Assembly: GCA_018676275.1 (NCBI GenBank)
Contig: JABHFC010000388.1
Span: forward strand, 1-18,474
Direction of reading: 5' to 3'
Source: Gammaproteobacteria bacterium
GTDB taxonomy: Bacteria; Pseudomonadota; Gammaproteobacteria; Eutrophobiales; Eutrophobiaceae
Length of the DNA: 18,474 nucleotides
Position 1 is the stretch's first letter. The number at the start of each line of letters is the position of its first letter. The position numbers and the translations under genes were made by a program. Of the stretch, positions 1-7,994 are shown piece after piece. The notes below the pieces were generated by a model. That model saw nothing but the letters and a program-made list of their open reading frames with translations. It was not told the DNA's origin and did not search any database.

Positions 1-78
1 TAAACATATAAAGTTGGTTTTTTGAATCCGCTAATCAACTATCACCAATATGCATTTTGATAGCATATTATGTGTCGA

Positions 79-107
79 TTGTGACCATAGTATAAATGAC
101 CTATAAT
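79..107 (+). promoter_or_regulatory. Sigma-70-type promoter of the Ser/Thr kinase gene
   Basis: A perfect -10 hexamer TATAAT lies at 102-107 and a 4/6 -35 hexamer TTGTGA at 79-84, separated by 17 bases. Transcription would start near 114, leaving a leader of about 37 bases before the ATG at 151. The surroundings are AT-rich. Seen by eye only; no start-site data. Confidence 0.6.
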
Positions 108-150
108 CCCACAGCCTTTGTAGGGCTATACAGGAATTAATTATCCCGTC

Positions 151-2472
151 ATGCAGCTTCCCGATTATTTTTTTGACGTAATCAACTCTGTCAAAGAGGA
201 AGAGCTTCAGCTCTGGCTCTCACGTTTCTCGAACGGAGAAGAACAGGTTGATCTTGTCGAATTTGCTCGTTATTTATACCTTAAAGATGTTATTACGGCA
301 GATGAACTAAAAAAGATGAGTAATCAGGAAAGGATTGATCTCAATCTGCTTGATGGTGATGATGAAATAGCGGGCGAAAACGAAGATAAATCCTCAAAAG
401 AAACTTATACCATTCTGGAGTCCATTGATGAAGGAGCTATGGGTGAAATACTGATAGCTAAGGACAACGAACTTGGTAGATCAGTAGCCTACAAAAGAAT
501 TCATTCGCATGTTGCAGAACACCCAGGCTTCCTCAAGCGTTTTTTCATGGAAGCAAAGATCACAGCCCAGTTACAACATCCGAACATAGTTCCGGTTTAT
601 GGTTTAAAGACCAGTGATGATGAAATCGGTTACGCCATGAAATTAATTCAGGGCAAAACCCTAAATGATCTGATTGTAGAAGCTAGAGAGCAAATAGACC
701 AAAACAACAGAACTGACGAATATCATTCACAGGCTGCTCTGCTGGATCACTTCCTCAAGGTTTGCGATGCCTTGCATTATGCTCATAGAAAGGGTGTTGT
801 ACACAGGGATTTGAAACCTCTAAATATCATGGTTGGCCCCTACAATGAAGTATATGTAATGGATTGGGGGATATCCAAACTTGTTGAAGTCGATAAGAAT
901 ACATTTGAAGACAAGACAGAACGAGTCGACTCTGAAATCGATAAACAGGAGGAGGATAAAACGACAATTGGGGAACTGCTCGGAACGCCAGTTTACATGT
1001 CACCAGAACAAGCAAAGGGAGAAAACAACATACTTGATCATCGTAGCGATATATTTTCTCTGGCTCTTATCTTGTTCGAATTAATCACTTTAAAGCGAGC
1101 ATTAGCTGGAAAATCTCAGATTGAAACAATTGAAAGAGCTAGCAGTGCCACACTGAACCCGCCTGTACCTTATTCCCACAAAATCCACGTGCCCAAGCAG
1201 CTTATTGCTGTAATAAATAAAGCCACGAAATTGAACCCGAATGAGCGTTATGCAACAGTCAAAGAATTTGCTAATGATATAAGAAGATATATTCGAGGTG
1301 AGGCTGTAACTGCGAGACCCGATAATTTAAAGCACAAAATTATTCGCTGGATGAACAGGCATCGTGCGGCCACTTTTAATATTGTGTCTTATTTAATATT
1401 GGCAAGCATCTTTATTACTGGCTGGAGCTTTTATCAACAACAAAATGCCAAAATTAATGCACAAACAGAAAGGCAACGAATGGGGCAATTCATCTCTTCT
1501 GTATCCAAGCAAGCACAGGCAATTGACTCTAAATTTCTGAAATATGAAGGAATCGTTCAGGGCGTTGCGGCGTCTGCAATAACTTTACTTGAAGGCAAGC
1601 AGAAGGATGTAACACGTTTTTACGATTATAAAGATTTCGCAGATCCACAACTTGCGCCACCAGATCTTGCAGAATCTTTAGTCTATGGGTTCCCCATCAG
1701 TGTTGGTTGGCATGCTTATAAACTGTCGCCAGGTGTCGAATATTCACAAGCAGAAGAACTTGTGCGGATACTTAATCCATTACGACATACATTTAAGAGA
1801 ATGATATTAAGAAGCCACCACTCCCATGTCGCTGCTGATGATCACGTTACGGCTATGAGGGTTATTAAAGATCAGGGTTTACCACTTGTATGGACCTATG
1901 TAGGCCTTGAAGAAGGTGTTTTTGCGGAGTACCCCGGTAAAACCGGTTACCCAGAGGATTTTGATGCGAGAAAACGTCCATGGTATGTAAACACATTAAC
2001 AAAGGAAGGTTCATCTTGCTGGATGCCTCCCTATGTCGATGTAGGTGGTCGAGGTGTTTTACTGCCCTGTACCAGCAAGTTATTTAATAGCGAGGGGAAA
2101 TTTCTTGGTGTCGCAGCAGTTGAAATGACTATCGACTATATACGACATGAATTAATGTCGATATCAGATTTAAAAGGTATCGAAACAACTTATTTGCTTA
2201 ACGAGCGCGCTGCGATAATTGCTGATTCATCCAAAACTGTGAAATCTTATGAACGAGGCACGTTAATAAACTCAATTGATAATTTGGAAATCTTCCCAAA
2301 AGAAGTTGTTGTAGATAATATTAAGATGAAGGAATCAGGTTATATAAACTTCTCTGAAAACGGTCGAGATAAGATTCTTGCCTATGTCAGGCTTAACTCA
2401 ATAGGCTGGTACTATCTTGCTGTAGCTGACGCCATGACAATTGAGTCAACTAGCGAAGTCAAAACAAAGTAA
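151..2472 (+). CDS. Membrane-bound Ser/Thr protein kinase with extracytoplasmic Cache-type sensor domain
   Basis: A 773-residue Hanks-type kinase. After an acidic helical N-terminus of about 85 residues comes a kinase domain (about 86-385). It has a glycine-rich loop around 94-99 (EGAMGE), the ATP-binding lysine K115 in VAYK, a helix-C glutamate near E134, the catalytic HRDLKPLN at 218-225 (D220, K222, N225), and DWG at 238-240 where DFG is usual. The activation segment ends GTPVYMSPEQ (278-287). One hydrophobic segment at about 407-427 is a transmembrane helix. The remaining 340 or so residues resemble a double-Cache ligand-binding domain, with the typical RKRPWYV (608-614). The topology suggests that an external small ligand is read by the Cache domain and passed to the cytoplasmic kinase. 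No phosphatase or obvious substrate gene is adjacent. The AGGA upstream is 15 bases from the ATG, so the ribosome site is weak. Kinase assignment is firm; ligand and targets are unknown. Confidence 0.93.
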   Translation: MQLPDYFFDVINSVKEEELQLWLSRFSNGEEQVDLVEFARYLYLKDVITADELKKMSNQERIDLNLLDGDDEIAGENEDKSSKETYTILESIDEGAMGEILIAKDNELGRSVAYKRIHSHVAEHPGFLKRFFMEAKITAQLQHPNIVPVYGLKTSDDEIGYAMKLIQGKTLNDLIVEAREQIDQNNRTDEYHSQAALLDHFLKVCDALHYAHRKGVVHRDLKPLNIMVGPYNEVYVMDWGISKLVEVDKNTFEDKTERVDSEIDKQEEDKTTIGELLGTPVYMSPEQAKGENNILDHRSDIFSLALILFELITLKRALAGKSQIETIERASSATLNPPVPYSHKIHVPKQLIAVINKATKLNPNERYATVKEFANDIRRYIRGEAVTARPDNLKHKIIRWMNRHRAATFNIVSYLILASIFITGWSFYQQQNAKINAQTERQRMGQFISSVSKQAQAIDSKFLKYEGIVQGVAASAITLLEGKQKDVTRFYDYKDFADPQLAPPDLAESLVYGFPISVGWHAYKLSPGVEYSQAEELVRILNPLRHTFKRMILRSHHSHVAADDHVTAMRVIKDQGLPLVWTYVGLEEGVFAEYPGKTGYPEDFDARKRPWYVNTLTKEGSSCWMPPYVDVGGRGVLLPCTSKLFNSEGKFLGVAAVEMTIDYIRHELMSISDLKGIETTYLLNERAAIIADSSKTVKSYERGTLINSIDNLEIFPKEVVVDNIKMKESGYINFSENGRDKILAYVRLNSIGWYYLAVADAMTIESTSEVKTK

Positions 2473-2628
2473 GTTTTAGCCAACTTGGAACATCAGGCTC
2501 AAATCAAAACCTGTCGATACAGCAGTTAGTAGAACAAGCGCTTTTGCTATCTTTTTCTAATTATTTTCCAGCTCATCAGAATTTCTTTTTATAACTTAAC
2601 TCCATACAATTTTGTATTCTCCTTCAAT

Positions 2629-4584
2629 TCATGGAGATATATTTATTTTAATCCCGCCAAAGGCTCCAATACCACTCCCCTGAAAACCCAGCACTTCTTC
2701 GTAATTATCATCAAGAAGATTTTCAATCCTGCCATATAGCGTAATCAAATCGCTAAACTTATAGGAAGCTGCAAGATTAACCAGCGTAAAACTATCCAGG
2801 GAAACTGTTTCTCTTGCAAAAAATGGCGGCGCGAAAAAGAAATCATCCTGTTTGCCATTGTAATTAACATTCAGGTTTATATTGGCTTTGTTTTCCAGAA
2901 AATTGTAATTCACATACACATTAACGATATTTTCCGGTCGCCTGATTTCTCTCTCTCGTCCACCAAGTCCATCCGGCTGGTCAGCATCAAGATAAGTATA
3001 ATTAGCACTTAGACTCCAGTTTTCAGCCAACATAGCTCTACCGGCTAGCTCAAGGCCTCTGCGTTTACTATTCCCTGTTTCGTTAATCGCGGTCGTTGTA
3101 AACGTTGCCGGGTCAAAAAAGAAACCATTTATTTCATCTTTTAGTTTTTCATCAAAATAAGTTAAGCCTATATTAACTTTGTTATCCAAAAATGATTTAT
3201 CAAAGCCTATTTCCCAACCTCGGGATTTCTCAGGACTTAGATCCGGGTTGCCAATGAATGGAAAGAATAGAGATGTCGCAAAAAAACCGAACCTCTCTGT
3301 AAATGTAGGGTTCTTAACACCTGTCCCATAACTTGCATGTAAACGCAGACCCAGACTATCCAGATTATAAGCAGCTGTTGTGCGATAAGTTGTCGCATCT
3401 CGAAAATCCTTATTATCATCATGTCGCACACTGGCTGACAATGATAATTCTTCAGAAAATGTTATTCGGTACTCTCCAATAAAACTGGTGCTGTCTGTCC
3501 TGATGTCCTGATTAGGGTCATTGCCAAATGCCACAGCACCACGTTGGGTAAATTCTTCGACTTCATGTTCTAGTGCAAAAGTCAGGATATGCGATGCACT
3601 GGTGATTTCTGATGTTTCAAGAAAAAGACTTGTCTGGTAGTCAAACTTATATTTCTTACCCTGATTGCTACTTCCTTCTATACCGTTAAGGAAATTGTCA
3701 TTGTCTGTATTTGATAATGCGATACCGGCTTTATGTGTCCAAACACCTTCATACAATGATAAGTTTGCCTGGATTCGACTATAGTTTTGCGAAGTTTTTG
3801 TTTCACTATCAGAATCTGCGGGTAAGCCTGTTACACCTATTCCATCAAATTCATTATTTGCCTCGGTAAATCGACTTACTATATCAAAGGAAAGATTAGT
3901 CAATGGTGAATAACCAGCAGAAAATGTAACTGAGCCATTCTCATAGCCGTCATCTTCATCATTGTCTCTTGAAATATTATCGCCACTGCTTTTTATATAA
4001 GACCCGGCAATATTGAAATGATAATTATCAGCACCTCCGGAAAGACTACCACCGCTATGACTGGTGCCGAATGAGCCGCCTTCAGCGAAGCCTGAAATAT
4101 TTAATGCACCTTTTCCACGACGAGTAGTAATGTTAATTACTCCACCAAGCGCATCACTACCCCATAACGCACTTTGTGGTCCCCTGATAATCTCTGCACG
4201 TTCAATTTCAGACGCAGATAAGTGTGCAAAATTAAATTCGCTCCCCTGTGCCAGATCATTTACTTCAATGCCATCAATAAAAACAAGAACCTGGTTGCCT
4301 TCTGCACCTCTCACACGCACTTGTGTGGTTGAGCCCAGAACACCACCTCTGTTAACAGCAAAGCCCGGCACATCTCTCAATATTTCAGATAATGTCGATG
4401 ATTGACGCTGTTCCAGTATTTGTTTATCAATAATAGTGAAAGAACTTCCGCTAAAATTGGCAGCTACTGGCGCTCGAGAGGCAGACACCACCACGGATTC
4501 GAGTAAGTCATTTGAGTTTGATTTTGCGTAAACAGGGGAAAATTGACTCAACAATAGAGTCAGCATTATTGCAGCACGTAACAT
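2629..4584 (-). CDS. btuB: TonB-dependent outer-membrane vitamin B12 receptor
   Basis: A 651-residue TonB-dependent receptor. A signal peptide (about residues 1-20, ending VYA) is followed by a TonB-box-like stretch (SVVVSASR). The plug domain has the typical features LSEILRDVPGF, VRVRGAEGNQVLVFIDGIEVND and IIRGPQSALWGSDALGGVINI. The rest is a long beta-strand-rich barrel. Length is close to E. coli BtuB (614). It would import cobalamin across the outer membrane with TonB-ExbBD energy. The substrate call rests mainly on the cobalamin riboswitch directly upstream and the divergent btuF. The start is set by a strong Shine-Dalgarno GGAGG six bases before the ATG. Odd point: the protein ends INISP rather than in the aromatic residue usual for outer-membrane barrels. 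Confidence 0.92.
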   Translation of the reverse strand: MLRAAIMLTLLLSQFSPVYAKSNSNDLLESVVVSASRAPVAANFSGSSFTIIDKQILEQRQSSTLSEILRDVPGFAVNRGGVLGSTTQVRVRGAEGNQVLVFIDGIEVNDLAQGSEFNFAHLSASEIERAEIIRGPQSALWGSDALGGVINITTRRGKGALNISGFAEGGSFGTSHSGGSLSGGADNYHFNIAGSYIKSSGDNISRDNDEDDGYENGSVTFSAGYSPLTNLSFDIVSRFTEANNEFDGIGVTGLPADSDSETKTSQNYSRIQANLSLYEGVWTHKAGIALSNTDNDNFLNGIEGSSNQGKKYKFDYQTSLFLETSEITSASHILTFALEHEVEEFTQRGAVAFGNDPNQDIRTDSTSFIGEYRITFSEELSLSASVRHDDNKDFRDATTYRTTAAYNLDSLGLRLHASYGTGVKNPTFTERFGFFATSLFFPFIGNPDLSPEKSRGWEIGFDKSFLDNKVNIGLTYFDEKLKDEINGFFFDPATFTTTAINETGNSKRRGLELAGRAMLAENWSLSANYTYLDADQPDGLGGREREIRRPENIVNVYVNYNFLENKANINLNVNYNGKQDDFFFAPPFFARETVSLDSFTLVNLAASYKFSDLITLYGRIENLLDDNYEEVLGFQGSGIGAFGGIKINISP

Positions 4585-4694
4585 ATCGGCCTCCGAACAC
4601 CTTACTCACACCCGAGCAGGCTAAATACATAAATGAAAGGTACGCGCAGAGGTAGTATGACGGGATCAATATCTGATACCGCTATGCAATCGCC

Positions 4695-4921
4695 CGCCGC
4701 GATCCCTAGTTTTAGTACCAGGCCGGTCTCCGGGCTCATAAGAAGATGGTTTACATCAGGATAAATCGCCTTCCCGTGCTTACACAGTGGCATTTTATTT
4801 ATCCGGTCTTATTTACCGTTGCGGGGGCAGCGTTGGATTTGTCAGGAGTATTTCTCCTGTCTCACCGACTTCCCGATTATCCCTTTGTTAGAAAAACTAA
4901 AGGGCACCCGTACTATCGGCA
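4695..4921 (-). promoter_or_regulatory. Cobalamin (AdoCbl-class) riboswitch controlling btuB
   Basis: Read on the minus strand, the 500-base gap upstream of btuB holds the conserved cobalamin aptamer parts in order. GGTGCC lies near 4905, then GGGAAGTCGGTG, then the core GCTGCCCCCGCAACGGTAA (about 4815-4833), then GCCACTGTG...CGGGAAGGC, and the B12-box element GAGCCCGGAGACCGGCC (4721-4737). Downstream, GGGATC/GATCCC (4701-4706 with 4662-4667) can form an expression-platform stem. No U-run follows, and AGGCCG at the btuB ribosome site can pair with CGGCCT in the B12 box. Translational control is therefore likely: cobalamin would shut down btuB. The aptamer call is very secure; the mechanism is inference. 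Confidence 0.95.
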
Positions 4922-4926
4922 ACACC

Positions 4927-4953
4927 TTAATACAGATAAAACCTGTCTGTCAA
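4927..4953 (-). promoter_or_regulatory. Candidate promoter for the btuB riboswitch transcript
   Basis: On the minus strand a perfect -35 TTGACA (4953-4948) is followed after 15 bases by TATTAA (4932-4927), a 4/6 match to TATAAT. Transcription would begin near 4920, exactly at the 5' edge of the riboswitch aptamer, which supports the call despite the short spacer. Confidence 0.55.
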
Positions 4954-5083
4954 AGGTTTACTATAGTCTCTGCTTCAGATTTAATGCTGACGTGGACCAC
5001 AATCATTTTGTAGCGAGTAATTTTGGGGTAATGTTTAGTATTCGTGGCATTATCAAACTTATTTCAAAAAACTTAGTCTCTAA

Positions 5084-5977
5084 ATGAAACTCATATTTCT
5101 CTTGTTCACTCTGTTTTTCGCATTCAATACATCTGCGAAAACAATAGAGGTTATTGATGATCTAGGCCGGGCGGTTAGATTGGAGAAGCCTGCTCGACGT
5201 ATTATTAGCCTGGCGCCACATATAACAGAGAATCTGTTTGCCGCAGGTGCAGGTGAATTTATCGTTGGTGTAGTTTCTTATAGTGATTATCCAGAGCAAG
5301 CTAAGACCATCCCTCAAGTTGGCAGCTATAATAATTTCAATATTGAAACAATTCTTGAATTGAAACCGGACCTGATTGTTGGCTGGAAAGAAGGAAATCA
5401 GAAAAAGCAGGTAGAATTATTAATGGATATGGGTTTTACGGTTTACATCAATGAATCCACAGAGCTTGAAGGGATTGCCAAAAATATTAGACATTTTGGT
5501 ATATTAACTGAACAAGATACAGTTGCTGCTAAGGCAAGTAACAACTTTGTTGAGCGCCTGAGCTTTCTGCGTGAAACATATTCGGGTGAAAATAAAATAT
5601 CTGTTTTCTATCAAACATGGAATCATCCGCTTATAACAGTAAATGATCAGCAATTTATTGGGCGTATCATAAAACTTTGTGGGGGACAGAATATTTTTGC
5701 TGATCTAAACTCCTTAACACCCCAGGTCAGTGCAGAAGCTGTCATTGCAAAAAACCCATCCGTTATTATTGCAAGTGGTATGAACGAAGAAAGACCTGAC
5801 TGGTTGGATGACTGGAAAGAATGGAGCTTTTTAACAGCAGTGAAATTTGACGACTTGTTTTTTGTCCCTCCTGACATTATTCAACGTCATAGCCCCCGAG
5901 TTCTTGATGGTGCGCAACTGATATGTAAGCATCTCCAGGGAATCCGAGATAGAGATATTCAGGCATCACCTGATTAA
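5084..5977 (+). CDS. btuF: Periplasmic cobalamin-binding protein of the BtuF type
   Basis: A 297-residue class III periplasmic binding protein. It has a clear signal peptide (residues 1-18, cleavage after NTSA) and the Peripla_BP_2 start (DLGRAVRLEKPARRIISLAPHITE). LKPDLIVGW follows in the first lobe and KNPSVIIASGM in the second. It would capture cobalamin in the periplasm and hand it to a BtuCD permease/ATPase. No btuC or btuD is in the window, so the transporter must be encoded elsewhere. The gene diverges from btuB and lies outside the riboswitch transcript; I see no second riboswitch on this strand. The start follows directly from the signal peptide; the ribosome site is weak. An iron-siderophore or heme binding protein of the same fold is the alternative, made less likely by the btuB neighbour. 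Confidence 0.85.
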   Translation: MKLIFLLFTLFFAFNTSAKTIEVIDDLGRAVRLEKPARRIISLAPHITENLFAAGAGEFIVGVVSYSDYPEQAKTIPQVGSYNNFNIETILELKPDLIVGWKEGNQKKQVELLMDMGFTVYINESTELEGIAKNIRHFGILTEQDTVAAKASNNFVERLSFLRETYSGENKISVFYQTWNHPLITVNDQQFIGRIIKLCGGQNIFADLNSLTPQVSAEAVIAKNPSVIIASGMNEERPDWLDDWKEWSFLTAVKFDDLFFVPPDIIQRHSPRVLDGAQLICKHLQGIRDRDIQASPD

Positions 5978-6008
5978 CCAGCATTATAAAAGAAATTTAA
6001 TTTATACA

Positions 6009-6221
6009 ATGAATAAAGAAGAAGAGAAAGATCCTAACTTACTGCAGATTGCATGGAGCATGGTGGCTGCTTTTTTTGGTGTGCAGAATAAAAAGAATTT
6101 TGAGCGGGATAATGCCTATATTGAGAAGAAAGGCATTAAAATTTATATTATAGTAGGTTTCTCTCTTGCTATAGGGCTCTGTCTTATCCTCTTTATAATA
6201 GTCAACCTGATCGTGCCCTGA
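6009..6221 (+). CDS. DUF2970 family small inner-membrane protein
   Basis: A 70-residue protein. It begins with a charged, cytoplasmic-looking N-terminus, followed by the family-typical LLQIAWSMVAAFFGVQ (residues 11-26), a basic and acidic linker (KKNFERDNAYIEKKG), and one strong transmembrane helix at about 46-69. This layout matches the DUF2970 family of beta- and gammaproteobacteria, whose function is unknown. It starts 31 bases after btuF and is probably co-transcribed with it. It converges on the hydroxylase gene with a 20-base gap. No enzymatic residues are visible. Confidence 0.8.
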   Translation: MNKEEEKDPNLLQIAWSMVAAFFGVQNKKNFERDNAYIEKKGIKIYIIVGFSLAIGLCLILFIIVNLIVP

Positions 6222-6241
6222 CTCTTTCCCGGGGAATAACA

Positions 6242-7012
6242 TTAACTACCTAAGCGTTTTTCCCATGCCTGTTGATTTCGACGGGCGTCCTGAATAAAAG
6301 GTGACCAACGAATTAAATTCAGGATAAGGCTGTTAAGCAATGACCCTGGAAATCGCAGTGGACGTAGAATATCAAGAAACAAAACAACTCGGGTTCCCTC
6401 AGTATTGTTTTGCACCTGATGTTTATAAGTATCATCAAAAACTATACATTTGCCTTCATCCCAATTTGTAGTTTCTTCTCCTACCTGTATCCAACAGTCC
6501 TTTTTTGGCTCCGGAACCAACAAAGCCAAATGAGCTCGCAATAAGCCTTTGTAGGGTCCACGATGTCGAGGGATGTGTTTCCCAGGCGCAAGCACCGAGA
6601 ACATTGCTGTGTACATATCAGGTATTGCCTCAATCACTCTGGTAGTTTCCGGACACAAATTACAGTTAGGTTCAAACTTGAATCCATAACCATAAAGAAA
6701 GAACGTTTTCCAAAGATCATCTTTCGTCAAGTTAGTCTGGTCTTTGGATATGTCCTGAAAACTAGGTATGTTTTCAGGTTTTTCCAGTAAATCATCAACT
6801 TCCTTGCGGATTTTTTGCCAGTTTATTTCCAGATTATTTACCCATTCGAAATCATCAGGGTTTAGAAAAGGTTTATCTTCAACTTTTGAAAAATGCATTA
6901 ACACCCGCTCTACCCGTTTTATAATCCACAGACCTATAGCTACGCTCAAGCGGTGCTTTCGTTTTTTCTTAGCTGGTGAACCTTCAATTATTTGATTTTT
7001 ATCGTCAGTCAT
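6242..7012 (-). CDS. Aspartyl/asparaginyl beta-hydroxylase-family lipid hydroxylase (LpxO/OlsC-like)
   Basis: A 256-residue Fe(II)/2-oxoglutarate oxygenase of the Asp_Arg_Hydrox family. The active site lines up residue for residue with human AspH. H150 (in HIPRHRGPY) and H198 (in FDDTYKHQV) are the iron ligands, and R159 and H161 (LLRAHLAL) and R208 are the 2-oxoglutarate contacts; the spacings of 9, 11 and 10 residues are conserved. The family lacks the usual acidic iron ligand, as here. The N-terminus is basic and amphipathic (about 15-40), suiting membrane association. Bacterial relatives hydroxylate lipid acyl chains (LpxO on lipid A, OlsC on ornithine lipid). It is the last gene of a minus-strand operon, 7 bases after the Tam41-like gene, so a lipid made by that operon is the likely substrate. 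The exact substrate is inferred. Confidence 0.85.
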   Translation of the reverse strand: MTDDKNQIIEGSPAKKKRKHRLSVAIGLWIIKRVERVLMHFSKVEDKPFLNPDDFEWVNNLEINWQKIRKEVDDLLEKPENIPSFQDISKDQTNLTKDDLWKTFFLYGYGFKFEPNCNLCPETTRVIEAIPDMYTAMFSVLAPGKHIPRHRGPYKGLLRAHLALLVPEPKKDCWIQVGEETTNWDEGKCIVFDDTYKHQVQNNTEGTRVVLFLDILRPLRFPGSLLNSLILNLIRWSPFIQDARRNQQAWEKRLGS

Positions 7013-7019
7013 ATCTTTA

Positions 7020-7994
7020 CTAATGCATTACACCTTGTCGGATTAGTTGCCACATTACCTTAGCGCCGAAAAGGATTGGGTGTTTTTGCAATTGTGGCGT
7101 TACTTCGATCTTCATACCTGTATGTCGTTCAATTTTCCAGGCAGCATAATCGACACAATCACTAAAGGTAAAAACCGCTTTCGTCAGACGCATAATCGAA
7201 AGTACGCGCCCCTGAATACCTCTCAATCGCCATTTTCGCAATGAAGCTCTACATTCTTTTTCTGTAATGACACAATTATAACGATCATGAGGCAGGGCTT
7301 CCAGACTACTTATAGCTGGAGATGCACAGGCTGTTATGCGGATGTAATCACCCATATTTAGATGGGTAAGTTGTTGTGCCCTGTTTTTTTGCTCTGGTCT
7401 TAATTCCGCCTCATATGACAATGCCAGTCCACGTGACCAAATTGTTTCGGTATCTACTGTGCTTCTGCCCAGAGCAGGCACACTGGCTCGCAAAAAGGTA
7501 ATTGTTGCCTGCGCCAGAATCGTATGCATCCTGTTTTGCACAACTTCATTAATAGCATAAAGCATGCGTGTTGGCTGGGCGAACCGTCCCCATATATAAG
7601 AATGAAACCAGTCTGCGGCGCCCTTTTCAAAATCGCTAATGGATATAACGCCATACTTGCAACGCAAAATCATATCTTTATGTTTTAGTTCCAGATAAAA
7701 CACGTTAGGAGGAACGTAAAGATTTAACATACATAATAATTTTTTATCGTATGCCTTATCGTAACCATCAACAACGGCATAAAGATCGACAACACTATTT
7801 TCCAAATCATAACTATGTAAACAAGATCCATATAGCAGCACAGCCTGTAATGAATCTCCAAATTGTTCTTGCAAGGCACCAACAAAAACGTGGAAGCCAT
7901 CTGGTACAATACGGGCACATTCAGAGGCTTTCTCGGCTATTAGATCTGCGGGTGGTGGCAGCATGTCTGTCTTTAATTCGTTGGCTTCGGGCAT
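7020..7994 (-). CDS. Tam41-like CTP:phospholipid cytidylyltransferase (CDP-lipid synthase)
   Basis: A 324-residue protein with a polymerase-beta-type nucleotidyltransferase core resembling Tam41/Mmp37, the mitochondrial CTP:phosphatidate cytidylyltransferase. Visible are YGS at 55-57, the metal-binding acidic stretch VVDLYAVVD (68-76; D70, D76), KYGVIS (113-118) and a Tam41-like WFHSYIWGRFAQPTRML (129-145), close to the family's W..LY..GRL.KP. Tam41 makes CDP-diacylglycerol from phosphatidate and CTP at the inner membrane and is unrelated to CdsA. Its start codon overlaps the lipid-kinase stop (TAATG), implying translational coupling. A CDP-alcohol phosphotransferase lies just upstream, so phosphorylated lipid to CDP-lipid is the natural role. 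Whether the substrate is phosphatidate or ceramide 1-phosphate cannot be read from the sequence. Confidence 0.75.
   Translation of the reverse strand: MPEANELKTDMLPPPADLIAEKASECARIVPDGFHVFVGALQEQFGDSLQAVLLYGSCLHSYDLENSVVDLYAVVDGYDKAYDKKLLCMLNLYVPPNVFYLELKHKDMILRCKYGVISISDFEKGAADWFHSYIWGRFAQPTRMLYAINEVVQNRMHTILAQATITFLRASVPALGRSTVDTETIWSRGLALSYEAELRPEQKNRAQQLTHLNMGDYIRITACASPAISSLEALPHDRYNCVITEKECRASLRKWRLRGIQGRVLSIMRLTKAVFTFSDCVDYAAWKIERHTGMKIEVTPQLQKHPILFGAKVMWQLIRQGVMH

Noticed and set aside
2473..2628. Possible bidirectional terminator between the kinase and btuB
   Set aside because: T-rich stretches are present but I found no convincing stem; nothing else is visible in this 156-base gap.
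4064..4405. Open frame of 113 codons opposite the btuB plug domain
   Set aside because: It is antisense to the strongly conserved plug of btuB; proline- and serine-rich translation typical of a shadow frame.
4602..4793. Open frame of 63 codons on the minus strand upstream of btuB
   Set aside because: It lies within the cobalamin riboswitch and its expression platform; the conserved bases are explained by RNA structure.
4746..5087. Open frame of 113 codons on the plus strand ending at btuF
   Set aside because: It runs antisense through the riboswitch, has no recognisable domain, and overlaps the btuF start.
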